64,000 bases of DNA, from the NCBI GenBank assembly GCA_040901765.1, contig JBBDYG010000019.1:62001-126000 (forward strand). The letters are read 5' to 3'. The stretch is from JBBDYG01 sp040901765. Its GTDB lineage: Bacteria > Planctomycetota > Planctomycetia > Pirellulales > Lacipirellulaceae. The notes below the pieces were generated by a model. That model was not told the origin of the DNA. It did not search any database and saw only the letters and a program-made list of their open reading frames with translations. Made by a program: the position numbers and the translations under genes. Positions 46,188-55,195 of the stretch are shown piece by piece (position 1 is the first letter of the stretch; every line of letters starts with the position of its first letter).

Positions 46188-47672
46188 TCACGCCAGCAAC
46201 CCGCGAATCACCTCCGCTTCCACAACGCCGGTTAGCTTCTGCTCCAACCCGCCGTAAAAGTAGGTAAGCTGCTTGTGGTCGAGCCCCATCAGGTGCAGGA
46301 TCGTGGCGTGCAGGTCGCGGAGGTGATGCGGGTGTACGACGGCGGCTTCGCCTAGCTCGTCGGTTTCGCCGTAGCTGACGCCGCCCTTCACGCCCGCGCC
46401 GGCCATCCAGTAGGTGAAGCCTTTGGGATTGTGATCGCGGCCACCCGGTTTACCGCCCGTGTTGAAGGTTTCGGACACCGGCATGCGGCCGAATTCGCCG
46501 CCCCACACGACGAGCGTTTCTTCGAGCAAGCCGCGCTGCTCGAGATCGGCCAGCAGCGCGGCGATCGGTTGGTCCACTTCGGGGCAGTGTATCTTGAGGT
46601 TCTCTTCGATGCCGTGATGCCCGTCCCAAGAGTTTTGCCCGCCTGCGCCGCCGCCACCGGAATAAACCTGCACGAACCTTACGCCACGCTCCACCAAGCG
46701 CCGCGCCGTGAGGCACTGTTTTCCGAACGGTCCTGGTCCCAGGGCCAAGGAGCTCCACTCCGGCTTGGGTTTGTTGACGCCGTACTGTTCGAGCGTCCGC
46801 GGGTCTTCTTGCGAAAGATCGAGCGCCTCTGGCGCTGTGGCTTGCAGGTTGTAAGCCAACTCGTAGCTCGCAATGCGTGCCGCAAGTTCCGAGTAACCGG
46901 GACGCGCCGTTTCGTGCACCGCGTTTAGCTCGTTGATGAAGTCGATCTCCCGCCGCTGCATCTCGCGACTCGTGCCATCGGACGGCTTGAGGTTGAGAAT
47001 CGGCTCGCCCGCGGTGCGCAAGACCGTTCCCTGATAGCGAGCCGGCATGTAACCGCTCGACCAGTTGGGCGGGCCGGTCGTTGGCCCACCGCGTGGGTCG
47101 AGCATCACCACGTAGCTGGGCAGATTTTGATTCAGCGTGCCAAGGCCGTAGGTCAGCCACGCGCCCATCGATGGATGCCCTTGTAAGATGCGGCCGCTGT
47201 TCATCTGCAACACCGCGCTGCCGTGCGCGAACGAGTCGCTGTAGAGCGACTTCACCACCGCCAACTTATCCATGTGCTGGGCGATGTGCGGAAAGGCGTC
47301 GGAACACCACTGGCCCGATTCACCATGCTGGCGGAAAACGCGTTGGCTGGCTTGCAACGTGGCCTTCGTCTTCGCGCCGCGGCGAAACTCGTTGTCGATC
47401 GACTGCCCGTCGCGTTTCTGAAGCTCGGGCTTGTAGTCGAACAAATCGACTTGCGACGGGCCGCCGAACATGAACAGAAAGATGCAAGATTTCGCCTTGA
47501 CCGGAAGGTGCGGGCTAAGAATTTGCTGCGCGCGCGTCGCAGCCGCTTGCGCTGGGGCGCTAAAGAAGCCATCTCCGTCGAGCAGCGAAGCGAGCGCGAG
47601 GCCGCCAAAGCCGGCGCCCAACTCCCATAGGAATTGGCGACGCGGTTGGACGATATGGACTGCTGGATTCAT
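46188..47672 (-). CDS. DUF1501 protein, pair 1
   Basis: A 494-residue exported protein of the DUF1501 family (PF07394), related to the sulfatase/alkaline phosphatase fold. The N-terminus PRRQFLWELGAGFGGLALAS is a Tat signal. Family motifs are FLFMFGGPSQVDLFDYKPEL, NSWDGHHGIEEN, VVWGGEFGRMPVSE, GRDHNPKGFTYWMAG and DLHATILHLMGLDH. The enzymatic role is not established; the family is nearly always beside a DUF1549/DUF1553 gene, as here (52 bp upstream, same strand). The 3' end faces the gene ending at 46172, only 15 bp away. Start ATG 47672. Confidence 0.93.
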   Translation of the reverse strand: MNPAVHIVQPRRQFLWELGAGFGGLALASLLDGDGFFSAPAQAAATRAQQILSPHLPVKAKSCIFLFMFGGPSQVDLFDYKPELQKRDGQSIDNEFRRGAKTKATLQASQRVFRQHGESGQWCSDAFPHIAQHMDKLAVVKSLYSDSFAHGSAVLQMNSGRILQGHPSMGAWLTYGLGTLNQNLPSYVVMLDPRGGPTTGPPNWSSGYMPARYQGTVLRTAGEPILNLKPSDGTSREMQRREIDFINELNAVHETARPGYSELAARIASYELAYNLQATAPEALDLSQEDPRTLEQYGVNKPKPEWSSLALGPGPFGKQCLTARRLVERGVRFVQVYSGGGGAGGQNSWDGHHGIEENLKIHCPEVDQPIAALLADLEQRGLLEETLVVWGGEFGRMPVSETFNTGGKPGGRDHNPKGFTYWMAGAGVKGGVSYGETDELGEAAVVHPHHLRDLHATILHLMGLDHKQLTYFYGGLEQKLTGVVEAEVIRGLLA

Positions 47673-47684
47673 CGCGCCACTTCA

Positions 47685-47722
47685 CCTCCCCCTTCATCGG
47701 GGGGAGGGGCTAGGGGAGGGGG
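47685..47722. repeat. GC hairpin between DUF1553 and DUF1501, pair 1
   Basis: CCTCCCCC (47685-47692) pairs with GGGGGAGG (47700-47707), with another GGGGAGGGGG following. It occupies nearly all of the 52-bp gap. It is the same repeat type as 25703-25730. Confidence 0.65.
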
Positions 47723-47724
47723 CA

Positions 47725-50178
47725 TTAATCGATGTAAATCATCTCATTGCAGTTTAGCAGCGCCCGGCAAAAACTTACAAAGGCCTGAAGGTCCGGATCG
47801 GTCGCTCCCTCCGCGGCGGCAAGCTGCTGCTCGGAAAGAAGGCTTCGGGCCGCGTCTAATTCGCGCAGCGTCGGGTCGCGTTGCAGCACAAGCTCGAACG
47901 CCCGCTTTACTCGCGCATTCACGTCGCCGTCGGTTTCCATCGCCACCCGCGCCGCGAGCGCCGTGGCCTGCGACTGAACGAAAGCGTCGTTCAACAACAT
48001 CAGCGCTTGGGGCGCCGTCGTGGTGACCGGCCGGATGCCCGCGGGCGAAGTGCTGTTCGCGAAATCGAGCGACTCGAGCAGCGGAACTTTCATGCCGCGT
48101 TTCACCACCAAATAGACGCTGCGGCGATTTTGTTCCTCGACAGGACTCTCTTGCCACGTATTGCCGGCAAGGTTTTGCGCGTCGCGCGTTTCTTGAGAGA
48201 GCGATGGATACAAGCTTGGACCGCCTTGCTTGAGACTCAATGCTCCACTTACAGTAAGCATGGTGTCGCGAATCACTTCGGCTTCGACGCGCCGCAAATT
48301 CTGCCGCCAAAGCAGACTATTCTCCGCATCAACTTGGAGGGCCTTCGGGTTGCCCGCGCGCGATGACTGGCGATAAACTCGACTCGTCATGATGAGGCGA
48401 TGCATTCGCTTCATTTGCCATCCGCCATCCATGAATTCCGCTGCGAGATAATTGAGCAGCGGCTGGTTCGTTGGCGGCAGACCCGTGTGCCCGAAGTCAT
48501 CGGGCGTCGGCACAATGCCTGTTCCGAAATGGTGCTGCCAGAGCCGATTCACCATGACGCGGGCCGTCAGTGGGTTCGCCGGGCTGGCAATCCAATCGGC
48601 GAGTTGACGACGCCGTCCGCAGGTCATGGCAGTTTCGGGCTGCGCTGGCGGAGTCGGAAGCGGCACTCCGAAAACGGCGGGAATCGCCGGTGGCGCTTCC
48701 TCGCGGGGAGAATTCGCATCGCCACGGTGCAGTACGTGAGTGATTGGCGCGGTCGAACCCTTCTCGGCAACAGCCAATGCCGAGTCGAACGGCGGCACGA
48801 CTTCACGCGCCTGCTTTAGTTCCGCCTCGATAGCGTGCTTTGCCGCTTCGTCGGTCGCTTGGGCCACGCGCTGTTCGAGCTCTATCACTCGATGATTCTG
48901 GTCCGCTTTCCATTGTTGGAGCTCCGCGGGCAACGCGAGAAGCCGCTCGATCTGACCCGTCCCGCGCCCGCCGCCGCCTGTCTTGTGCTGACCATAAGTG
49001 TCAATGCCGCGAAGAAAACTCAGTAGCGAATAGTAGTCCGCCTGGCTGATCGGATCGAACTTGTGATCGTGACACCGCGCACAGCCGATGGTCAGCCCGA
49101 GAAATGCGGCACTGGTCGTGACGATGATGTCGTCGAAGTCGTCGTATTCGGCGGCGACCGTGCTATCGGGTTCGTCGTCCCACACGTGCAGCCGGTAGAA
49201 CCCGGTCGCAACGATCGCGTCGCGCCACTCCTTACTGGCGGTCGAAGCGCCGGCGGAATGCGCTTCGGCAAACTCGTCGCCCGCCAATTGTTCGCGAACG
49301 AATTGGTCGTAGGGCTTATCGTCGTTAAACGCCCCAATAACATAGTCGCGATATCGCCAGGCGTGGGGTTTTTCGCCGTCGCGCTCGTAGCCATTGCTTT
49401 CGGCGTAGCGCACCACGTCGAGCCAGTGCCGGCCCCACCGCTCGCCGTAATGGGGCGAAGCGAGCAGACGATCAATCAACTCTGCCCATGCTGCTTCCGT
49501 TGGATTGGCCTCGAACGTCGCTACTTCTTCCGGGCTGGGAGGTAATCCCCACAGATCGAAGTACGCCCTCCGCACTTGCTCGCGCGGCGTTGCTTCCGGG
49601 TTCATCGCCAGCCCTTGTTCTTCGAGCTTCGCCAGCACGAAAGTATCAATCAAATTGCGAGGTTCCGTTATGTTACTCGCCGAAACGACCGGACGAATCA
49701 CCGGCTGAAACGCCCAGTATTTGCGGTCCGCATCGCTCAGCTTAAAGACGCGACTGCGCAGCTTGGGACCGGTGGAAGGCGCACGTTCGGCTCCGGCAGG
49801 CAATTCGCGCGGGTCGGGCGCGCCCATTTGCACCCATCGTTCCAATATGGCAATCTCCGCGTCATTCAACTTTCCGCCGGCGTCTTCGGGCGGCATCTTG
49901 ATATCGTCGTCCGTGTGTCGAATCGCCCGGATTAGCAGGCTTTCATCGGGACTGCCCCGTTCGACGACACCCGCCTCCTGCCAACCGGCACGCGAGTCGA
50001 GCGACAGTCCACCCTCCGGCTCCGCTCCACCGTGGCACTCGATGCAGCGCTCCAACAGCAACGGGCGAACCTTCGACTCAAAGAACGCCAATCCCTCGTC
50101 GGCGCGAACCGCTGACGCCGCGAACGTCGACAGCCCAACGAGCACCGCGACAAAGCATGACTTGCCTACCTGGGTCAT
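47725..50178 (-). CDS. PSCyt1-DUF1549-DUF1553 protein, pair 1
   Basis: About 817 residues, exported by a signal peptide (CFVAVLVGLSTFAASAVRA). The planctomycete cytochrome c domain has CIECHGG at 45-51, a heme c site. DUF1549 follows with a second CxxCH (CARCHDHKFDP), then DUF1553 near the end with RVMVNRLWQHHFGTGIV and LRRVEAEVIRDTML. The family is common in planctomycetes, of unsettled function, thought to work with DUF1501 partners. ATG 50178 is preferred over an upstream frame opening at 50265, because the added 29 residues come from a palindromic repeat. Likely co-transcribed with the DUF1501 gene downstream. Confidence 0.93.
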   Translation of the reverse strand: MTQVGKSCFVAVLVGLSTFAASAVRADEGLAFFESKVRPLLLERCIECHGGAEPEGGLSLDSRAGWQEAGVVERGSPDESLLIRAIRHTDDDIKMPPEDAGGKLNDAEIAILERWVQMGAPDPRELPAGAERAPSTGPKLRSRVFKLSDADRKYWAFQPVIRPVVSASNITEPRNLIDTFVLAKLEEQGLAMNPEATPREQVRRAYFDLWGLPPSPEEVATFEANPTEAAWAELIDRLLASPHYGERWGRHWLDVVRYAESNGYERDGEKPHAWRYRDYVIGAFNDDKPYDQFVREQLAGDEFAEAHSAGASTASKEWRDAIVATGFYRLHVWDDEPDSTVAAEYDDFDDIIVTTSAAFLGLTIGCARCHDHKFDPISQADYYSLLSFLRGIDTYGQHKTGGGGRGTGQIERLLALPAELQQWKADQNHRVIELEQRVAQATDEAAKHAIEAELKQAREVVPPFDSALAVAEKGSTAPITHVLHRGDANSPREEAPPAIPAVFGVPLPTPPAQPETAMTCGRRRQLADWIASPANPLTARVMVNRLWQHHFGTGIVPTPDDFGHTGLPPTNQPLLNYLAAEFMDGGWQMKRMHRLIMTSRVYRQSSRAGNPKALQVDAENSLLWRQNLRRVEAEVIRDTMLTVSGALSLKQGGPSLYPSLSQETRDAQNLAGNTWQESPVEEQNRRSVYLVVKRGMKVPLLESLDFANSTSPAGIRPVTTTAPQALMLLNDAFVQSQATALAARVAMETDGDVNARVKRAFELVLQRDPTLRELDAARSLLSEQQLAAAEGATDPDLQAFVSFCRALLNCNEMIYID

Positions 50179-50189
50179 TGCTGGGGAGT

Positions 50190-50305
50190 AACCACGGAGC
50201 CACGGAGGACACAGAGTTAAAGGCGAGAGCAGACAAGAATGGCAGTCCGAACAAAGTTCCATCATATCAGATGGCCTTTTCGGTGTTCTCTGTGCCCCCG
50301 TGGTA
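50190..50305. repeat. CACGGAG-type palindrome
   Basis: The left arm 50190-50216 (AACCACGGAGCCACGGAGGA and onward) pairs with the right arm 50284-50305; the loop is about 67 bases. It lies between the two DUF pairs, just upstream of the DUF1553 start. Confidence 0.75.
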
Positions 50306-50312
50306 TCATCAA

Positions 50313-51794
50313 TTAAGCGAGGATATCGTTTATTACTCGGCCGTAGTCGATTTCAAGCCGCTGGCGGCCGGGCACCGCCAGGCGGTGCGGGTCGAGTCCT
50401 AACTGGTGCAGGACAGTTGCGTGGATGTCGGTCACGTAGTGCGGGTGCTCGACGGCATGAAAACCGAACTCGTCCGTAGCGCCATGGATGCAGCCGCGTT
50501 TCAGGCCGCCGCCCGCCATCCAGATCGTAAAACCGTGCGGATGATGATCGCGCCCGGTCCCCGCCTTGTTGAGGCTGGTGACTTCCAGCGCCGGCGTTCG
50601 ACCAAACTCGGTCGCGCACACCACGAGCGTATCGTCCAGCAGCCCGCGCTGCTTGAGATCGATAATCAGCCCAGCCAGTGGCTTGTCGACCCGCCCGCAG
50701 GAAGTTGCGTGAAGTTCTTTGATATTACTGTGCGAGTCCCATTCGCCGTAATCGCTCAAGTAAACGAGCGTGAATCGCACGCCCCGCTCGGCCAATCGCC
50801 GCGCGGTTAGCAACCGGCGGCCATAGATCGCGGTCGCTTCTTGATCGATGCCGTACAAACGTTCGGCGTCGGGCGTCTCGTCGGCGAGATTCAAGACCTC
50901 GGGGGCCGACATCTGCATGCGAAACGCAAGCTCGTAAGCTTTGATACGGGCCTGCAACTGCTCGTCTTCGGGATACTCCACGGCCGCGAGCTTGTTCAGC
51001 CGATCGATGAACGCATATTCGTTCTTCTGCTCGATGGCCGAGACCCCTGCTGGCCGGACGCCGAATGGCAATGGGTTGGCGGGATCGAGCGACAGCTCGA
51101 CGCCTGCGTGCTGCGGCCCGAGGTAGTGTGCTTCAAAGTCCTTTTTGACGCGGGGGTCTTTGTATTGCCCGAGGAACACAAACTGCGGCAGATTCTCGTT
51201 CAGAGATCCCAGGCCGTAGCTGATCCACGAGCCGATCGTCGGCTGCTGCTCGTCGAGCACGTGCCGGCCCGTGTGAAACTGGAACTCCGCGCCGTGATCG
51301 TTGTCGGTGGTGTACATCGAGCGAACGATGCACAGATCATCGACCACGCCGCCCAGGTGTGGCAGCCAGTCGCTGACTTCGCAGCCAATCTCGCCGCGCT
51401 TGCGATACCCCACTTGCAGCGGCATGATCTGCGACACGACCTCGCGATCGAACCCGACCACGGAGCGCGAACGTTCGAGATAGAGCGGCGATTGCTGCGG
51501 GTTGGGCAGCGTCGTGTCGTTGTAGGTCTTCCCGGCGTAGCGGTTGAGCAGTGGCTTGGGATCGAAAGTCTCCAGATGACTGACCCCGCCCGACAGGAAA
51601 ATCCAAATCACGCGCTTCGCCTTGGGCGAAAAAACGGGCAGCCCGTTGGGCGGACCAACTGGAGCTGCGTCGGCCCGCGCGACACCATCGCGCTGAAGCA
51701 TCGCGCCAAGCGCCAGCCCGGTGAATCCCATTCCCAAGTCGGCCAAAAAAGCCCGACGGGACCGATGACTACAGAGACCTGGAAAGCGAATCAT
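50313..51794 (-). CDS. DUF1501 protein, pair 2
   Basis: A 493-residue paralog of the protein at 46188. The Tat signal is SRRAFLADLGMGFTGLALGA. Matching motifs are WIFLSGGVSHLETFDPKPLL, TDNDHGAEFQFHTGR, VVCATEFGRTPALE, GRDHHPHGFTIWMAGGG and DIHATVLHQLGLDPHRL. It uses ATG 51794. The DUF1553 partner ends 198 bp upstream; that gap holds a nested palindrome. The protein is presumably periplasmic. The two DUF1501 proteins share only their family motifs, so the duplication is old. Confidence 0.93.
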   Translation of the reverse strand: MIRFPGLCSHRSRRAFLADLGMGFTGLALGAMLQRDGVARADAAPVGPPNGLPVFSPKAKRVIWIFLSGGVSHLETFDPKPLLNRYAGKTYNDTTLPNPQQSPLYLERSRSVVGFDREVVSQIMPLQVGYRKRGEIGCEVSDWLPHLGGVVDDLCIVRSMYTTDNDHGAEFQFHTGRHVLDEQQPTIGSWISYGLGSLNENLPQFVFLGQYKDPRVKKDFEAHYLGPQHAGVELSLDPANPLPFGVRPAGVSAIEQKNEYAFIDRLNKLAAVEYPEDEQLQARIKAYELAFRMQMSAPEVLNLADETPDAERLYGIDQEATAIYGRRLLTARRLAERGVRFTLVYLSDYGEWDSHSNIKELHATSCGRVDKPLAGLIIDLKQRGLLDDTLVVCATEFGRTPALEVTSLNKAGTGRDHHPHGFTIWMAGGGLKRGCIHGATDEFGFHAVEHPHYVTDIHATVLHQLGLDPHRLAVPGRQRLEIDYGRVINDILA

Positions 51795-51808
51795 GTGTTA
51801 GTTAGGAA

Positions 51809-51985
51809 TTGCCACGAGAAGACACGAAAAGATAAAAAAACGTTTTGTCCGCAGATGACGCAGATGGTCGCAGATACGGAACTGTCGCAATCAGCTTGAT
51901 CGATAATGAGCATTTCATCTGCGACAATCTGCGCCATCTGCGGACACCTCTTGTGTTTTTTCGTTCCTTTGTTTTGGCCAAATCC
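51809..51985. repeat. Nested palindrome between DUF1553 and DUF1501, pair 2
   Basis: The inner arms 51847-51876 and 51916-51945 are 30 bases long with three mismatches and consist of CGCAGATG-like units. The outer arms (about 51809-51842 and 51948-51982) are CACGAAAAG-like and A-rich on the left, T-rich on the right, and pair more loosely. Confidence 0.8.
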
Positions 51986-51991
51986 GTCTCT

Positions 51992-54766
51992 TCATCGAAT
52001 GGTGACAAAATCGTTGTGGTTGAACAGGGCGTGGATCATTGTCTCGCGGGCGCGCTGCTGCAAATCGTGCGCGGGGGCCTGAACGCCGACGGTCGGCGCG
52101 GCAGCCTGGTCCTGCGAACTGGTTGCGCTCAGCGTCTCGGACTGTTGCGTGAGAAACTCCCCAGCCGCTTCCAATTCGAGGTCGGTGGGCGATCGAGACA
52201 GAATCGTCTCGAACGCCTCGCGCACAAATGCTAGATTGCGCTGCGAATCGTCGGGCTGCAACCGCTCGATCTCCGCCCACAGCTTCGCGGCCAGTTGTCG
52301 ACTTAATTGCAACGGCAATTCGCTGTTGGTGAGCGCCAATGCCTGTTGCGGCCGAACGGATGCGGTCCGCTGGTAGCAGTCGCAAACGTCGGCGGCATCG
52401 AACAACTCTAGAAACTGCATCTTTGCTTCGCCGTGAATTGCAAAGTAAATACTTCGCCGGCGGGCAGTCAGGCCTTGGGCCGCGTCTAGCTCCGGCCCAC
52501 CGAGAGTCGCATCGAGTTCTTTGGCGCACGCCAAGAGGCTGTCGCGAACGACTTCGGCCTCCATGCGTCGTGTATTGGCTCGCCAGAGTAACACGTTGTC
52601 GGGATCCTTCGCCACATTTGCGTGCGTGCTGGCCCCGAGGTTCGACCGTCGGCGGTAAGCGCGGCTGGTGACGATCAACCGGTGAATGTGCTTCATCTGC
52701 CAGCCTTGCTCCATAAGTTCCACGGCCAGCCAATCAAGCAGTTCGGGATGCGATGGGGGCCGGCCGCTACGACCGAAGTTACTCGGCGTATCGACTAGCG
52801 CTCGACCGAAGTGCCGCAGCCAAATGTGATTCACAGCGACCCGCGCCGTCAGCGGATTCTCGGGACTGGCAATCCACTTGGCGAGCGCTAACCGGCGGCC
52901 CGTTGACTCGGTGGGGTAGAGCGGCGAAAGCGGCGTGTAGCTATCCCCAACGGCCGTTAGACCCGATCGGGCCGCATCAACCGCCGCTCTCGCGGCGGCA
53001 AGTTGCTGCTTCGATTGTTCGAGGGCGGGTGCGGTGCTGGCGTCAGCCGCAGCGCTGCGTTCCGCGACTACGTGTTGAGCTTCAATCTTCTCAAGTTCGA
53101 GCTGCGCAAGCGCGTATGCCGCCTGCTTCTCCGCGCGGAACGCGGCCTGCGCGAGGACGGTGGCGTCGCCTTGTCCGTGGTACTTCGCGTCGTCCGCGGC
53201 GATGCGAGCCTGTAGCGAACGGAGCCGAGCCCGAGCAGCCGTCACCTGCTGCTCGTTCGCGTGGACGGAGAGTTGAGCGTCGAGCGCCGCTTGCTCGGCA
53301 GCCAATAGCGTTTCGCCCGCTAGCTTATGCTCCAGTCCAGCGAGGGCTTCTTTGCTCGTGGCAAGCGCCTGTTCGGCAGCCACCAGTTCGGCTTGCAGCT
53401 TGGCCGTGTCTTCCTCGCGAAGTGCGGCTTTTAGTCCCGGGTAATAAGCTTCGGCGGAAAGCTTGACCGGTGGAACCGCAAATTCTTCGCCTGCAAGAAA
53501 TGCCGGCGCTCCCGGTTGAACGGGCGGCTTGCCTTCCATGCGATTCCGCGAATCGCCTTTCACATACATAAACGTTTCCGCGGTGAGCTTCTCATCGAAA
53601 ACGCGGATCAAACCCGCGGCGATCGGGCCGTACGCGTCGGCGTAGACGTACTTCTTGAATGGTCCCGGATCGGGTAGCCCCGGCACGCGGTCTTGCCGCA
53701 ATTCCAACGGCTCGAAGAAAGCGCGAAAGCGAAAGTAGTCTTCCTGCGTGATCGGATCGTATTTGTGATCGTGGCAATGCGCGCAATTGAACGTGATGCC
53801 CAAAAATGCCTTGGCCGTGTGTTCGACGTTGTCCTTCATCCAGTTTTCGTAGTTCCACTTAAACCAATTGCGAACGAGGAACCCGGTCGCGACGACATTC
53901 TCGTCGTCGCCGGGGCATAGCTCGTCGGCCGCCAGCATCTCCTGCACCATGCGGTCGTAGCCTTTGTCCTCGTTCAACGACGCGACAATCCAATCGCGCC
54001 ACCGCCAAATTTGCGGATAGCTGTTCATCACGTCGGGCACGGCCCGGCGACCGTACCAATCGCTGTAGCGCCATACGTCCATCCAGTGCCTGCCCCAACG
54101 CTCGCCGTGGGCTGGGTTCTGTAGCAAGCGGTCCACCACTTTCTCGTAGGCGTCCGGCGATTCGTCGGCCAAGTACGACCGCAGCTCGTCGGCAGTCGGC
54201 GGAAGGCCGATCAAATCGAGATGCACACGGCGCAGCAAGACCGATTTATCCGCCTCGGGAAGCGGCTCCAATTCCTGCGCCCTCAACTGAGCGTCGATAA
54301 AGGCATCGATCGGATTCCCCGGCGTGTCAGAATCGACGTGGGGCACTTCGGGCCGACCTGGTTTGAGAAACGCCCAGTGTGCCGTGGGATCGAGTTGCGG
54401 CGCTTCATCGGCCGGCGAATTCGCTCCCGCCGCAATCCAATCCGAAATCTTGCGAATCTCCTCGGCCGATAGCGGCGCGCCCTCGGGCGGCATTCGCTCG
54501 GAGTCATCCGATGAAGCGATTCGCTGAACGAGCGCACTTGCCGACATATCGCCGGGCACAATTGCGGGTCCGCCGTCGCCGCCGGTGCGAATTGATGCGC
54601 CCGTATCGAGCCGCAGACTGGATTCCTGCTTGAGCGCCCCGTGGCAAGCAAAACAACGCCGCTCCAACACGGGCTTGATGTCGTGCGCGTAATCGACGGG
54701 AGCGTCTGCCCAACACCGCGTGAACGGCGCGAGTATCAGGCACAGGGCAACGAGGCGTGACGGCAT
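51992..54766 (-). CDS. PSCyt1-DUF1549-DUF1553 protein with coiled coil, pair 2
   Basis: About 924 residues. The signal peptide MPSRLVALCLILAPFTRCWA begins at ATG 54766, which has AGGTGG a few bases upstream; ATG 54814 is an alternative. Heme site 1 is CFACHGA in the PSCyt1 domain. DUF1549 has GERWGRHWMDVWRYSDWYG and a second CAHCHDHKYDP. Residues of roughly 470-620 are Ala/Glu/Gln-rich coiled coil (LQAELVAAEQALATSKEALA), absent from the pair 1 protein. DUF1553 ends the chain with VNHIWLRHFGRALVDTPSNF. It is divergent from the creatininase operon; the DUF1501 gene follows downstream. Confidence 0.92.
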   Translation of the reverse strand: MPSRLVALCLILAPFTRCWADAPVDYAHDIKPVLERRCFACHGALKQESSLRLDTGASIRTGGDGGPAIVPGDMSASALVQRIASSDDSERMPPEGAPLSAEEIRKISDWIAAGANSPADEAPQLDPTAHWAFLKPGRPEVPHVDSDTPGNPIDAFIDAQLRAQELEPLPEADKSVLLRRVHLDLIGLPPTADELRSYLADESPDAYEKVVDRLLQNPAHGERWGRHWMDVWRYSDWYGRRAVPDVMNSYPQIWRWRDWIVASLNEDKGYDRMVQEMLAADELCPGDDENVVATGFLVRNWFKWNYENWMKDNVEHTAKAFLGITFNCAHCHDHKYDPITQEDYFRFRAFFEPLELRQDRVPGLPDPGPFKKYVYADAYGPIAAGLIRVFDEKLTAETFMYVKGDSRNRMEGKPPVQPGAPAFLAGEEFAVPPVKLSAEAYYPGLKAALREEDTAKLQAELVAAEQALATSKEALAGLEHKLAGETLLAAEQAALDAQLSVHANEQQVTAARARLRSLQARIAADDAKYHGQGDATVLAQAAFRAEKQAAYALAQLELEKIEAQHVVAERSAAADASTAPALEQSKQQLAAARAAVDAARSGLTAVGDSYTPLSPLYPTESTGRRLALAKWIASPENPLTARVAVNHIWLRHFGRALVDTPSNFGRSGRPPSHPELLDWLAVELMEQGWQMKHIHRLIVTSRAYRRRSNLGASTHANVAKDPDNVLLWRANTRRMEAEVVRDSLLACAKELDATLGGPELDAAQGLTARRRSIYFAIHGEAKMQFLELFDAADVCDCYQRTASVRPQQALALTNSELPLQLSRQLAAKLWAEIERLQPDDSQRNLAFVREAFETILSRSPTDLELEAAGEFLTQQSETLSATSSQDQAAAPTVGVQAPAHDLQQRARETMIHALFNHNDFVTIR

Positions 54767-54933
54767 CGCACCACCTGTCGAGGAAACTATCTTTCGTACA
54801 CGCGGCAACGGCATTCATAGTACGCGAAATTCCCAGAGTTCGGAAGATATCGGAAAACTCGGGTCATTCTCCGCGGGCAATTATGTCCAGACCCAGTATC
54901 CATCCCGCTTGAATGTGGCTAGTTTAGTAAGAA

Positions 54934-55157
54934 TCACCACGGGGGCACGGAGAACACTGAGGAATTTAATAGCCACAAAAAGGCACGAAGGGACACAAAA
55001 GGATTGTTGGCGATTGATGAAAGAAAATGAGTAGCAACGCGCCCGACGCTATCCGGTACGCGCCCTTCATTCTCTAATTCTATTTTTTATGCTTCTTTGT
55101 GCCTTTTCGTGGCTATTCCTTCCATCTTCTCCGTGCCCTCCGTGACTCCGTGGTGAT
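54934..55157. repeat. 224-bp nested palindrome in divergent promoter region
   Basis: The outer arms (54934-54964 and about 55127-55157) are CACGGAG-type. The inner arms (54967-55000 and about 55083-55118) are of the other type, with AATAGCCACAAAAAGGCACG on the left. The roughly 80-base loop has no clear structure. It ends 39 bases before the creatininase ATG and fills most of the gap to the DUF1553 gene. Confidence 0.8.
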
Positions 55158-55195
55158 ATTAATCGATTGCTCTCGGATTGCTTAGTGCTTCGCTC

